A DNA stretch of 64,000 nt. Origin: Catalinimonas niigatensis (GTDB lineage: Bacteria > Bacteroidota > Bacteroidia > Cytophagales > Cyclobacteriaceae). The number at the start of each line of letters is the position of its first letter. Positions within the stretch are counted from its first letter, which is position 1. Location: assembly GCF_030506285.1 (NCBI RefSeq), contig NZ_CP119422.1:4947501-5011500 (forward strand), read 5' to 3'. Below are positions 42,732 to 51,668 of this stretch, piece by piece. The translations under genes and the position numbers were made by a program. The notes beneath the pieces were generated by a model that had not been told where the DNA came from, did not search any database, and saw nothing but the letters and a program-made list of their open reading frames with translations.

Positions 42732-45700
42732 ATGAATTTTTATCATGCTCAAAATGATAAAGGCCTGATTTTTAAATATCTGCAATGGCCGTTAATGTGT
42801 GCAGTAGCCATGATGACGGCCTGTGGAGATCAAAGTAAACAGACAAATGTGGTTGCCTACGATTCGCTGAGTGAAGAACAGAGAAGGGAGCCGGAATACG
42901 CGCTGGCAGGTTTGGAAGTGGCCGAAGACCTGGAGGCTAGCTTATTTGCCTCGGAGCCCATGATGGTCAATCCTACCAATATGGATATTGATGCCAAAGG
43001 CAGGGTGTGGGTATGTGAAGGCTATAATTATCGCCCCCAACTTAACCCTAATAATCCTACCAAAGGTGAAGGCGACCGTATCCTCATTCTGGAAGATACT
43101 GATGGCGATGGCAAAGCCGATGACAGCAAAGTGTTTTACCAGGGCAACGACATCAATGCAGCACTAGGGATCTGGGTGATGGGTAACAAGGCGATAGTCT
43201 CCTGTAGCCCTAATGTCTTCCTGTTTACCGATACTGACGGCGATGACAAAGCCGATAAAAAAGAAATATTGTTTTCCGGACTCCAGGGTGAGCAGCATGA
43301 TCATGCCATCCATGCTTTTGTATTTGGCCCCGATGGAAAACTGTACTTTAACTTCGGCAATGCCGGAGAGCAGCTCCTGGATAAGGATGGCAATCCTGTC
43401 ACTGAGCAGAGTGGTATAGCCGTGAGTGCGGAAGGTAAGCCTTACCGCCAGGGGATGGTGTTCCGCTGTGATCCTGATGGCAGCAACTTTGAAGTATTGG
43501 GCCATAACTTCCGTAATAATTATGAAGTGGCGGTAGATTCTTACGGTACCCTCTGGCAGTCAGATAATGACGATGATGGCAACAAAGGGGTACGTATCAA
43601 CTATGTGATGGAATATGGTAACTATGGCTATACCGATGAAATGACCGGAGAAAACTGGCGTTCCTATCGTACAGGAATGGAAGAAGAAATTCCACTTCGT
43701 CACTGGCACCTGAACGACCCTGGCGTAGTGCCTAATCTGCTGCAAACCGGTGCAGGTTCACCTACAGGTATTTTAGTGTATGAGGGAGATCTGCTGCCTG
43801 AGCGTTTCCATAATCAGATGATCCATTCCGATGCTGGTCCCAATGTCGTCAGAGCTTATCCGGTAGAGAAAAATGGCGCCGGTTATTCAGCCACTATAGA
43901 CAACATCGTCAAAGGCAAAGATCAGTGGTTCCGTCCTTCTGATGTGTGTGTCGCTCCCGATGGTTCTCTTTTCATCGCCGACTGGTATGATCCGGGCGTA
44001 GGTGGTCATCAGATGGGTGATCAGGATAGGGGAAGAATCTACCGGATCAGTCCTAAAGCAGAAGAGAAAGGTTTCTTTCAGGATTTATTCGGTTCTGAAG
44101 AAAAAGCCTACGCCGTGAGTGAACCGGACCTTTCTACCCCCGAGAAAGCCGTTGAAGCCCTGAAGAATCCTAACCTCTCCCGGCGGTATCTTGCCTGGAC
44201 CAAGCTGCATGAGTGGGGTAGCGAAGCGGAAGCTGCTTTGCAGGAAATGTCTTCCTCTGAAAACGATCGTTACCGTGCCCGTGCCCTCTGGCTGTTATCC
44301 AAAATAGAAGGAAAGGGCGAGCAATATGTGCAGGAAGCACTCAAAGATGATAATCCAGACCTACGCATCGCAGGTATACGTATGGCGCGGCAACTGGACA
44401 TGGATATGATGCCTATCCTCAAGCAGATAGCCAATGACAATACACCCGAGGTAAGAAGAGAAGTAGCACTGGCGCTGCGCTATATGGAAGGTGCTGAAGC
44501 AGATGATATCTGGGCGGAACTGGCCATGAAACACGATGGTAAAGACCGCTGGTACCTGGAGGCATTGGGCATTGGTGCCGACCTGCATGCCGATCAGCGT
44601 TTTCAGGCCTGGATGAATAAAGTAGGTGAAGACTGGAATACTGCGGTGGGCAAGGATATCATCTGGAGAATGCGTTCCAGCGAAACTATTCCCTTACTGG
44701 CCGAACTCATCAATAGCTCAGAGGCCAATACCTATACCGATCGTCTGCGCTATTTCCGCGCTTTTGATTTCCAGACCGACCCGATGAAAGAACAGGTGCT
44801 GGCTGATATGGCGGTGCAGCAACATCCTAATCAGGAAGCGATTACCATGCTGGCCCTCAATCATATCTCTACCGAAGCTGTCAACCGCTCGCCCAGACTG
44901 AAAAATGCGCTGAAGCAGTCACTCTCCAGCATAGAAGGCACACAGGAATACCTGGAACTGATCAAGCGCTATAACCTGAAAGAGTACAACCAAAGTCTGT
45001 TGACCCTGGCACTTCAAAAACCCGACGACAATATTGGCGCAGAATCTGCCAAACTTTTACTTAATATGGGAGGTGAGCGTGCTATGTCCGGAGTGCTCAG
45101 CAGTGGTTCAGAAGAAAATAAGGAAGCTGTCATCACCGTACTCAAACGGGTAGACAACCGGCAATCCCATGACATGCTGCTGAATGTAATCAGAAGCCAG
45201 CAACAACCCAGGGAGGTACGTGAGCAGGCCGTAATGGCCTTCGCCGGAAGTTGGGGAGGAGAAAACAGACTGCTGGATGCACTGAAAAATGGTGACATCC
45301 ACTCCGAACTGGATTCGGTGACTGCGTTGGTACTTTCCCGTGCAGCGCGCAGTTCAATTTATGAGGAAGCGGCTGCCCTGCTGGATCTTCCTGGCGCTTC
45401 TTCCGAAGGGGATTTGCCGCCAATCAAAGAGCTGGTGGCTCTTACAGGCAATGTGCAAACAGGAGCTACTGTCTTTGCCCGTTCCTGTCAGAACTGCCAT
45501 GTGGTTAATGGACAGGGCGTAGACTATGGTCCGGGTCTTTCAGAAATTGGTAATAAACTCACCAAAGATGCCCTGTATAAGTCTATACTGAACCCCAGCG
45601 AAGGTATCAGTTTTGGCTATGAAGGCTATACAGTGAAACTGAATGATGGCAGTACCGTCACCGGATACATACTGAGCAGAAATGAAGATGAAATGCAGCT

Positions 45701-45878
45701 ACGCGCTTACGGAGGCCTGACCAATACCTATGCTATGGAGCAGGTTGCTTCCGTAGAAGAAATGGAGCAATCTCTCATGTTTGAAAACCTGGAACGCTCC
45801 ATGACACAGCAGGAACTGGTAGACCTGGTGGAATACCTGACAACTCTCAAAGGAAATTCAGCGGTTAGCTTGAAATAA
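42732..45878 (+). CDS. PVC-type heme-binding CxxCH protein with HEAT repeats (lipoprotein)
   Basis: A 1,048-residue protein with a signal ending in MMTAC; the true start may be an internal Met but the signal is unchanged. The first part is the 'membrane-bound dehydrogenase' propeller (about 45-460): NPTNMDIDAKGRVWVCEGYNYRP, LEDTDGDGKADD and TDTDGDDKAD calcium loops, HNFRNNYEVAVDSYG, RPSDVCVAPDGSLFIADWYDPGVGGH. HEAT-like helices fill about 480-890. The C-terminal cytochrome c has CQNCHVVNGQGVDYGPGLSEIG (heme motif CQNCH near 917-921) and ILNPSEGISFGYEGY. This is the TIGR02604 plus TIGR02603 architecture, common in Planctomycetes. It probably oxidises a sugar or alcohol outside the cytoplasm and passes electrons to the respiratory chain; the substrate is unknown. 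Confidence 0.95.
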   Translation: MNFYHAQNDKGLIFKYLQWPLMCAVAMMTACGDQSKQTNVVAYDSLSEEQRREPEYALAGLEVAEDLEASLFASEPMMVNPTNMDIDAKGRVWVCEGYNYRPQLNPNNPTKGEGDRILILEDTDGDGKADDSKVFYQGNDINAALGIWVMGNKAIVSCSPNVFLFTDTDGDDKADKKEILFSGLQGEQHDHAIHAFVFGPDGKLYFNFGNAGEQLLDKDGNPVTEQSGIAVSAEGKPYRQGMVFRCDPDGSNFEVLGHNFRNNYEVAVDSYGTLWQSDNDDDGNKGVRINYVMEYGNYGYTDEMTGENWRSYRTGMEEEIPLRHWHLNDPGVVPNLLQTGAGSPTGILVYEGDLLPERFHNQMIHSDAGPNVVRAYPVEKNGAGYSATIDNIVKGKDQWFRPSDVCVAPDGSLFIADWYDPGVGGHQMGDQDRGRIYRISPKAEEKGFFQDLFGSEEKAYAVSEPDLSTPEKAVEALKNPNLSRRYLAWTKLHEWGSEAEAALQEMSSSENDRYRARALWLLSKIEGKGEQYVQEALKDDNPDLRIAGIRMARQLDMDMMPILKQIANDNTPEVRREVALALRYMEGAEADDIWAELAMKHDGKDRWYLEALGIGADLHADQRFQAWMNKVGEDWNTAVGKDIIWRMRSSETIPLLAELINSSEANTYTDRLRYFRAFDFQTDPMKEQVLADMAVQQHPNQEAITMLALNHISTEAVNRSPRLKNALKQSLSSIEGTQEYLELIKRYNLKEYNQSLLTLALQKPDDNIGAESAKLLLNMGGERAMSGVLSSGSEENKEAVITVLKRVDNRQSHDMLLNVIRSQQQPREVREQAVMAFAGSWGGENRLLDALKNGDIHSELDSVTALVLSRAARSSIYEEAAALLDLPGASSEGDLPPIKELVALTGNVQTGATVFARSCQNCHVVNGQGVDYGPGLSEIGNKLTKDALYKSILNPSEGISFGYEGYTVKLNDGSTVTGYILSRNEDEMQLRAYGGLTNTYAMEQVASVEEMEQSLMFENLERSMTQQELVDLVEYLTTLKGNSAVSLK

Positions 45879-45901
45879 AAATTTTTAAATTGTAGTGTTT
45901 C

Positions 45902-45936
45902 AAATCCTCTTCCGGCATTGCTGGAGGAGGATTTTT
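45902..45936 (+). terminator. Rho-independent terminator after the PVC-type gene
   Basis: AAATCCTCTTCC (45902-45913) pairs with GGAGGAGGATTT (45923-45934), with one G-U and a short loop, and the T run of ATTTTTTA follows. It ends the cytochrome gene and separates it from the convergent operon. Confidence 0.8.
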
Positions 45937-46076
45937 TAATCGTGAAAATATATTTATAAATAGTTGCTCCTTGAGTACTGTTCATTTGGGTAAGCAGAGG
46001 GCTTATTTCTGAAAACCTATGGAAATTCATTTCATATGAGTTTGAATAGTGGAACCTTCGTATATATTCTTTCAAA

Positions 46077-46616
46077 CTAATATGTCTTGCTTTCAAAAGT
46101 ATTTGCGTATACGAATAAAGCGATTAGGGCGAATAGGATAGCAAACAAATTAGTGATAGTGATAAACACCCCAACAAAAAAGACAAGAAAACCTGACAAA
46201 AGCATTTTTTCAGAATACCGTACTAATTCCATCGCTGACATGCTTTCAATATTTCTGGAATGCTTGTAAAGCTCTTTGTCAATCTGAAGCTGTGCTACTA
46301 CAATCCAAAGAACAGATATTTTCAAAATAATCAATCCCACTAAGTTAATCAGCGGATGATGAAAAAAGTCTAAAGGAATAAATATGAAATAAAAACTTGG
46401 AAAAGCAACATAGATAAAAGTCATCATTGCAATCAAAAAGAGAATACCCCAATAGATACCACTCACTCTTTTGATTCTGTTATATTCATTAACCTCTTTG
46501 ACATTACCATAATATTTGAGAGGTGTAAGCTTTCGTACGGATTGCCAAAGTAATGTGATCAGCAAAACCACAATCAAATATGCTGATAGTTGCATTTGTA
46601 AGATTGGATCTACCAT
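46077..46616 (-). CDS. Hypothetical four-segment membrane protein
   Basis: A 179-residue integral membrane protein with hydrophobic segments near 10-26, 54-78, 88-108 and 140-172 (the last probably two spans). Between them, VKEVNEYNRIKRVSG and QIDKELYKHSRNIESMSAMELVRYSEKML form cytoplasmic loops. No family was recognised. It follows the universal stress protein gene by 24 bp and the antiporter upstream, so it is probably the third gene of one operon. A role in ion homeostasis is only suggested by the company it keeps. Confidence 0.65.
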   Translation of the reverse strand: MVDPILQMQLSAYLIVVLLITLLWQSVRKLTPLKYYGNVKEVNEYNRIKRVSGIYWGILFLIAMMTFIYVAFPSFYFIFIPLDFFHHPLINLVGLIILKISVLWIVVAQLQIDKELYKHSRNIESMSAMELVRYSEKMLLSGFLVFFVGVFITITNLFAILFALIALFVYANTFESKTY

Positions 46617-46640
46617 ATTATTGTAATATGAGTTTTATTT

Positions 46641-47459
46641 CTAGGGAAGAACTAACAAGGGAATATTTCCTGCATAGACAAGGTCATTGATCAGAAATTT
46701 TCTGAACATCTTGTCCAAAAACATGCGGGAGCCTCGTTGAACCACCAGTAACGCATCTTTTTGTAAAGCCATGATACTTTTTACTTCCTGAAATACATCT
46801 GCACCCTCATAAAGAATGTAATCCGTGGTAAACTTACTGGCGTATTGATCTTTTACCTCTTTAAGATAACTCTCTGCTTCTGTGGCCTCTTCAGAAGAGG
46901 GCAGTATAGAAAAAAATATAATCTTCCTGATCTCATGACCGGTAAGCTCTAAAAATCTGTCAAAATCGACTGTATTCAGTGGATAATTTTTGTTGAGCGC
47001 TACATAAAGTGTACTGATAGTAAAGTGTGGAATGTCTTTGGGTAAAGCCACGACAAGTTCATGGATATGGTCAATGATCTGTACTGCCACGCTGCCCATG
47101 AATATTTTTTTAAGGATGGTTGTTCCTTTTAATCCTGTAAATACCAGATGATGAAAAGGCTCCCGCAATAGTATGGGTAAGTATATATCCAGTTTTTTTT
47201 CTGTAATTCTGTAGTCAACCGTTGTGCCGGAAGGGAGTACTGACTTGGCAAAATCTCTCAGTTTTTCTAAAGCTTCACTCACAGCCATGTTTGTTATCTC
47301 TCCGCGGCTTTTGTGATCTGCCAGGGCAGGTGCAGATACTACAGTTTGATGCACCAAAACGAGCTCCGCATTGATCTTTTTGCTCCATTCGTAAGCAAAC
47401 TGGAGCAAGGAGGAGGAGTAAGACGAAAAGTCAATAAGTACGATGAATCGCGGTTTCAT
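46641..47459 (-). CDS. Universal stress protein, tandem UspA domains
   Basis: The 272-residue protein contains two Usp-like halves. The first has FIVLIDFSSYSSSLLQFAYEWSKKINAELVLVH (about 4-36) and HHLVFTGLKGTTILKKIFMGSVAVQII (about 104-130), whose G-x-x-x-x-x-x-x-G pattern resembles the nucleotide loop. The second half ends in DALLVVQRGSRMFLDKMFRKFLINDLVYAGNIPLLVLP. ATP-binding glycines are partly kept. It starts 4 bp after the antiporter gene, so both are translated together. In other bacteria Usp proteins bind antiporters and regulate ion flow, which makes a regulatory role for the adjacent K+/H+ antiporter plausible, but unproven. Confidence 0.85.
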   Translation of the reverse strand: MKPRFIVLIDFSSYSSSLLQFAYEWSKKINAELVLVHQTVVSAPALADHKSRGEITNMAVSEALEKLRDFAKSVLPSGTTVDYRITEKKLDIYLPILLREPFHHLVFTGLKGTTILKKIFMGSVAVQIIDHIHELVVALPKDIPHFTISTLYVALNKNYPLNTVDFDRFLELTGHEIRKIIFFSILPSSEEATEAESYLKEVKDQYASKFTTDYILYEGADVFQEVKSIMALQKDALLVVQRGSRMFLDKMFRKFLINDLVYAGNIPLLVLP

Positions 47460-47463
47460 ATCA

Positions 47464-48954
47464 TCACTGGTTTATCTGTTCCCTACCAAAGTTAGGTATT
47501 TTTAATGATTCGTACGCTTTCCTGATTCCTTCCTGATTATCAGATATTACAATCAGGGTATCGTTGGCATGAATTTCTGTAGAACCATTGGGCGTGATGT
47601 ATTTATCATCCCTGATGATCATGGCAATGATGGCGGTTTTGGGAAAGCTCAGTTCTATGATTTTCTTACCTACAGCATAACCATCCTCTTCTATGGTGAT
47701 TTCTTCCATAGCTGTTTTGGCAGTTTCTGTTAAGAACACATCAATAGGAGCCCTGGGTTTGGCTTTCTCGGGCAGGGAGACATGCAGCCATTTGGCAATC
47801 ACCGGAAGGGTGGTGCCCTGTAAAAGGACAGAGGTCAGTGAGATGAAAAATACGATATTGAAAATCATTTCTGCTTTTTCTATGCCTGCCAGCAGCGGAT
47901 AGGTCGCAAACACAATCGGTACGGCACCTCTCAATCCTACCCAGGAGATGTACCACCTTCTGCGGCGTTTCATCTTAAAAAAAATCAGGCTTATAAAAAC
48001 ACTGAAAGGGCGTGCGACAAAAATCTGAAACAGGGCGATGAGCAGGCCAATCCCCACCACAGGTAAAATGTGTGAAGGATACACCAGTAACCCCAATGTG
48101 AGAAAGAGTACAATCTGCATCAGCCAGGCAAGCCCGTCAAACATCTTCAGGATGGTTTTTTTATGGATTAACTCCTGGTTACCCAGATAGACAGCACAGA
48201 GATAGACAGCCAGAAAACCATTGCCTCCTACAAAATCCGTTGCCGAAAAAGTAATAAACATCAGCGCAATCACCAGCACAGGATAAAGACCCTCAAAATC
48301 CAGCATGATCCTGTTGATCACAAATTTGCTCATTTTGCCAAACAGAAATCCCGCCACTCCACCTATGATCATTTGCCGCAGGAAGAGAGGTATGGTAGAG
48401 ATTAAACTTTGATCAGGATCAATGACCAAGCCCAGAAATGCAATGGTAAGCACGTAAGCCATAGGATCATTACTTCCGCTTTCCAGTTCCAGGGTAGGAC
48501 GCAGATTGGTTTTCAACGCAAGACTTTTGGAACGGAGAATGGAGAACACTGCAGCAGCGTCGGTAGAGGATACAATGGCTCCCAGCAGCATGCCTTCATA
48601 AATGGTAAAATCCGTGACTGCCCAGACAAAAACACCCAATGCCAAAGCGGTTAGCAATACGCCCAGCGTAGAAAGTGAAATTCCCTGCCACAGTATAGGC
48701 TTAATGGAGTCCCAGTGGGTATCCAGCCCACCGGAGAAAAGAATAAAATTAAGGGCAATGATGCCAATAAATTGGGCAATGCTGGGGTCATTGAAATAAA
48801 TTCTGCCCACCCCCTCAGAACCTGCCAGCATCCCTATGAAGAGGAACAAAATCAAGGTAGGTACACCAAACCTGTAGGATGTTTTGCCGGCAATGATACT
48901 GATGAGTAATAACAATGATCCTATCAGCAATATGTTCTCAATGGTGATGCTCAT
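47464..48954 (-). CDS. K+/H+ antiporter of the NhaP2/CvrA type with TrkA-C domain
   Basis: The 496-residue protein has twelve or so hydrophobic segments in the first 390 residues and a C-terminal regulatory domain. CPA1-type motifs include LFLFIGMLAGSEG (about 36-48), ALNFILFSGGLDT and AIVSSTDAAAVFS (about 128-140, with the conserved Ser-Thr-Asp) plus LESGSNDPMAY (about 158-168), which holds the paired Asn-Asp of the ion site. The end (about 420-490) reads GKKIIELSFPKTAIIAMIIRDDKYITPNGSTEIHANDTLIVI, a TrkA-C (RCK-C) domain. It exports potassium in exchange for protons during alkaline or salt stress. First gene of the operon with Usp. Confidence 0.93.
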   Translation of the reverse strand: MSITIENILLIGSLLLLISIIAGKTSYRFGVPTLILFLFIGMLAGSEGVGRIYFNDPSIAQFIGIIALNFILFSGGLDTHWDSIKPILWQGISLSTLGVLLTALALGVFVWAVTDFTIYEGMLLGAIVSSTDAAAVFSILRSKSLALKTNLRPTLELESGSNDPMAYVLTIAFLGLVIDPDQSLISTIPLFLRQMIIGGVAGFLFGKMSKFVINRIMLDFEGLYPVLVIALMFITFSATDFVGGNGFLAVYLCAVYLGNQELIHKKTILKMFDGLAWLMQIVLFLTLGLLVYPSHILPVVGIGLLIALFQIFVARPFSVFISLIFFKMKRRRRWYISWVGLRGAVPIVFATYPLLAGIEKAEMIFNIVFFISLTSVLLQGTTLPVIAKWLHVSLPEKAKPRAPIDVFLTETAKTAMEEITIEEDGYAVGKKIIELSFPKTAIIAMIIRDDKYITPNGSTEIHANDTLIVISDNQEGIRKAYESLKIPNFGREQINQ

Positions 48955-49113
48955 GCGCTTCTTAACTTAAAAAAATAGCTCCATTGGCAAAGATATAAAG
49001 TTAAGTCTAAAAGCCTTCATCCTCCATCATATAGCGCAGACTTCCACAAAAAAATAAAGGCAATAAGCCCGAAAATTATTTGTGTGCATGCATCATGACA
49101 TATAAATTGTGGG

Positions 49114-50064
49114 ATGATGCAAGACCTGACCATCGCCACCGCTCAGTTTGAGAGCCGCAATGGCGACAAAGCGTATAACCTCTCTGTCATAGAGAAACTC
49201 AGCCGGAAGGCTGCCGAAAGAGGAGCCCAGGTAGTGAGTTTTCATGAGCTCTGTATTACTTCCTACGGTTTTCTGCGCAAGCTCAGCCGCGAGCAGATCA
49301 CTGCATTGGCAGAGGAGGTTCCGCAGGGCGAAAGTATACTTGAGCTTACCAACATTGCCCGGCGATACAAGATCACCCTGCTGGCCGGATTGGTAGAAAA
49401 GCAGGGAGACCAGCTCTACAATACCTATGTCTGCGTGAATGAACATGGGATGCTGGCAAAGTTTCGTAAGCTGCATCCTTTCATCAGCCCTTACCTTTCG
49501 CCCGGAAATGAGTACGTGACCTTTGATCTGCACGGCTGGAAGTGCGGCATGCTGATCTGCTACGACAACAATGTGATAGAAAATGTACGTGCTACAGCTT
49601 TGCTGGGCGCCAATATTATCTTTGCTCCACATGTGACAGGCTGCACCCCTTCGCCCATGCCCGGCAGAGGTTATGTAGAGCAGCAGCTTTGGGAGAACCG
49701 TCGCCGTGATCCTGTGCCGCTACGTATGGAATTTGACGGACCCAAAGGAAGAGGGTGGCTGATGCGCTGGCTTCCTGCCCGGGCCTACGACAATGGCGTG
49801 TATGTGGTGTTCAGCAATCCGATCGGGATGGACGATGACCAACTCAAAGGTGGCAATTCCATGATTCTGGACCCTTTTGGCGAAGTGTTGACAGAAGTGC
49901 GCTGTTTTGAAGATGAGATTGCCCTGGCCACCTGTACTGCTGAAAAATTACAGCAGGCCGGAGGTTTTCGCTACCGCAAGGCACGCCGCCCCGAACTCTA
50001 TCGAGAGATCATTGGGAAGGACCATCAGGCAGAAACCAAACCGGTGTGGTTGAAAGGGAATTAA
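49114..50064 (+). CDS. Carbon-nitrogen hydrolase (nitrilase superfamily)
   Basis: A cytoplasmic enzyme of 316 residues that hydrolyses an amide or nitrile bond. The Glu-Lys-Cys triad is complete: Glu45 in VVSFHELCIT, Lys119 in KFRKLHPF and Cys149 in GMLICYDNN. The C-terminal half shows GCTPSPMPGRGYVEQQLWENR and the family end NPIGMDDDQLKGGNSMILDPFGEVLTEV. Its start may be either of two adjacent ATG codons (49114 and 49117). The fold is typical of amidases in amino-acid or urea/agmatine metabolism, but substrate cannot be derived. It lies divergent from the antiporter and just before an EamA transporter (150 bp). Confidence 0.93.
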   Translation: MMQDLTIATAQFESRNGDKAYNLSVIEKLSRKAAERGAQVVSFHELCITSYGFLRKLSREQITALAEEVPQGESILELTNIARRYKITLLAGLVEKQGDQLYNTYVCVNEHGMLAKFRKLHPFISPYLSPGNEYVTFDLHGWKCGMLICYDNNVIENVRATALLGANIIFAPHVTGCTPSPMPGRGYVEQQLWENRRRDPVPLRMEFDGPKGRGWLMRWLPARAYDNGVYVVFSNPIGMDDDQLKGGNSMILDPFGEVLTEVRCFEDEIALATCTAEKLQQAGGFRYRKARRPELYREIIGKDHQAETKPVWLKGN

Positions 50065-50214
50065 ATTGTAATGACAAATTGAAAATTACAGAGTAGATTT
50101 GGCTTAAGCTCATTAGCGTTTCCTATTCCAAAAACGAGTTGCGTTTCCTGCGGAATTGATCATCCATATCCTTTGAAACACTGAAAAGTATCCATTTTGA
50201 TTTAAATTCGGCAG

Positions 50215-51129
50215 ATGAGTAAAGCACTTCTCACCAAGCTTCTGGCCTATTTCATGATTTATATCGTCTGGGGAAGCAACTTTATAGCGATCGCCTTTGC
50301 TATCCAGAGTATTCCTCCTTTTCTGACCATTGCCCTGCGTTTTCTGCTGGCGGGTCTCTTCTTTTTTCTGATCTCGAAGAGGGGAAACTATTCTTTGGCA
50401 GTATGCAGAGAGGGCGTCATCACTGGCTTTTTTCTGAATATCCTGGGAACAGGGGCTTTGGCCTGGTCGGTACAATATATTCCTTCCGGTGTGGCTGCCG
50501 TCATCGTAGCTGCTATCCCGATCTGGATGATTCTGCTGGATTTTGGCTCATTACAAAAAAACCTGAGAAATCCGCGCCTGGTCATTGCTTTATTGCTGGG
50601 GGTGTCCAGCATCCTGCTTATTTCACTGACCAGAGGTTCGTTCGTTGTCGCCACAAGTTCTACGCAATTCTTTCTTAGCCTCACGGTGCTGATAGGAGGT
50701 ACATTAGCCTGGTCGTACGGTTCATTGTATTCTAAAAGACTGCCTGCCAGAGGGTCGCTCATTGCCTTTCTGGCCGTTCAAATGACATCCGCAGGTGCAG
50801 GACTATTGGTGATCAGCTTGATGATAGAAGAGCTGCATACCCTGAATCTGACGGTCATTACGCAAAAATCATGGCTGGCGCTGCTCTATCTGATTGTGTT
50901 TGGAAGCATTCTGGGTTATTTATCTTATGTATGGCTGTTGCGGAATGTAGAGCCTGTCAAGGTAGGCTTTTATGCCCTGGTCAACCCGGTGATTGCGATC
51001 TTTCTGGGCTGGTGGTTGGCAGATGAAATCATCACGCCCTCTATCCTGGCAGGAACTTCTTTCGTATTACTGGCAGTATTGCTTATTCATGCAAGACAAT
51101 ATTCACGCATTAAAACTACAGCAAAATGA
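50215..51129 (+). CDS. EamA/DMT-family transporter
   Basis: A 304-residue inner-membrane protein with about ten hydrophobic segments, in two EamA repeats: IVWGSNFIAIAFAIQSIPPFLTIALRFLLAGL (about 18-49) and a second one with AWSYGSLYSKRLPARGSLIAFLAVQM (about 164-190). The signature of drug/metabolite exporters is clear. Substrates include amino acids, nucleosides and drugs, and none is indicated here. The ATG of the following monooxygenase overlaps its stop by 4 bp (ATGA), so they are translationally coupled. Together they may export and modify one small molecule. Confidence 0.92.
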   Translation: MSKALLTKLLAYFMIYIVWGSNFIAIAFAIQSIPPFLTIALRFLLAGLFFFLISKRGNYSLAVCREGVITGFFLNILGTGALAWSVQYIPSGVAAVIVAAIPIWMILLDFGSLQKNLRNPRLVIALLLGVSSILLISLTRGSFVVATSSTQFFLSLTVLIGGTLAWSYGSLYSKRLPARGSLIAFLAVQMTSAGAGLLVISLMIEELHTLNLTVITQKSWLALLYLIVFGSILGYLSYVWLLRNVEPVKVGFYALVNPVIAIFLGWWLADEIITPSILAGTSFVLLAVLLIHARQYSRIKTTAK

Positions 51130-51437
51130 TTGCAAGAACCTGGCATGGTGTCGTACCGATAGAAAAGGGCGATGCTTACTATGAGTACTTACTCAAAACC
51201 GGTCTGAATGATTATCAGCATACAGAAGGTAATCTTGGTTTGCAGGTGTTGAGAAGAAGTGAAGGGGATAAAATGCATTATTTTCTAATCACCTTCTGGG
51301 ACTCTTATGAGGCCATCAAGGCATTTGCAGGAGAAGACTATGAGAAGGCCCGCTACTATCCTGAAGACAAAGCATATTTGATTGAGTTTGAGCCTTTCGT
51401 TACACACTATGAAGTACTCTACCCACCTAAACGCTAG
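51126..51437 (+). CDS. Antibiotic biosynthesis monooxygenase (ABM) family protein
   Basis: A 103-residue ferredoxin-like alpha+beta protein: MIARTWHGVVPIEKGDAYYEYLLKT (about 1-25), LGLQVLRRSEGDKMHYFLITFWDSYEAIKAFAGEDYEKARYYPEDKAYL and FEPFVTHYEVL. The His-His-Tyr-Phe pattern and the conserved Trp of the family are visible. Some relatives oxidise polyketide rings without a cofactor, others are of unknown role. It overlaps the upstream EamA gene by 4 bp and is followed by a terminator, so it is the last gene of a two-gene unit. Confidence 0.85.
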   Translation: MIARTWHGVVPIEKGDAYYEYLLKTGLNDYQHTEGNLGLQVLRRSEGDKMHYFLITFWDSYEAIKAFAGEDYEKARYYPEDKAYLIEFEPFVTHYEVLYPPKR

Positions 51438-51446
51438 GCGTTTTTT
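51429..51446 (+). terminator. Terminator overlapping the ABM gene stop
   Basis: AAACGC (51429-51434), loop TAG (the stop codon), GCGTTT (51438-51443), then T to 51446. The stem is short (6 bp) but followed by a T6 run. Confidence 0.6.
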
Positions 51447-51668
51447 GAGTCAAAAGAGACACTGTCGCCTGAGAAGAACAGAAAAAGTAGCGGACAAAAT
51501 AAAGATTGGATTTGCAACCAAGAAATGTGACGGCAAACCATAGATTAAGAGGATGCATCATTTTTGGAGCTTCTATCTCTGCCAAATGTACAGGATTCTG
51601 CTTATCTTGGAGGTGATATGGCATTCCGCCATGTATACGATTACAACCTATAACCTGATCATCCACTC

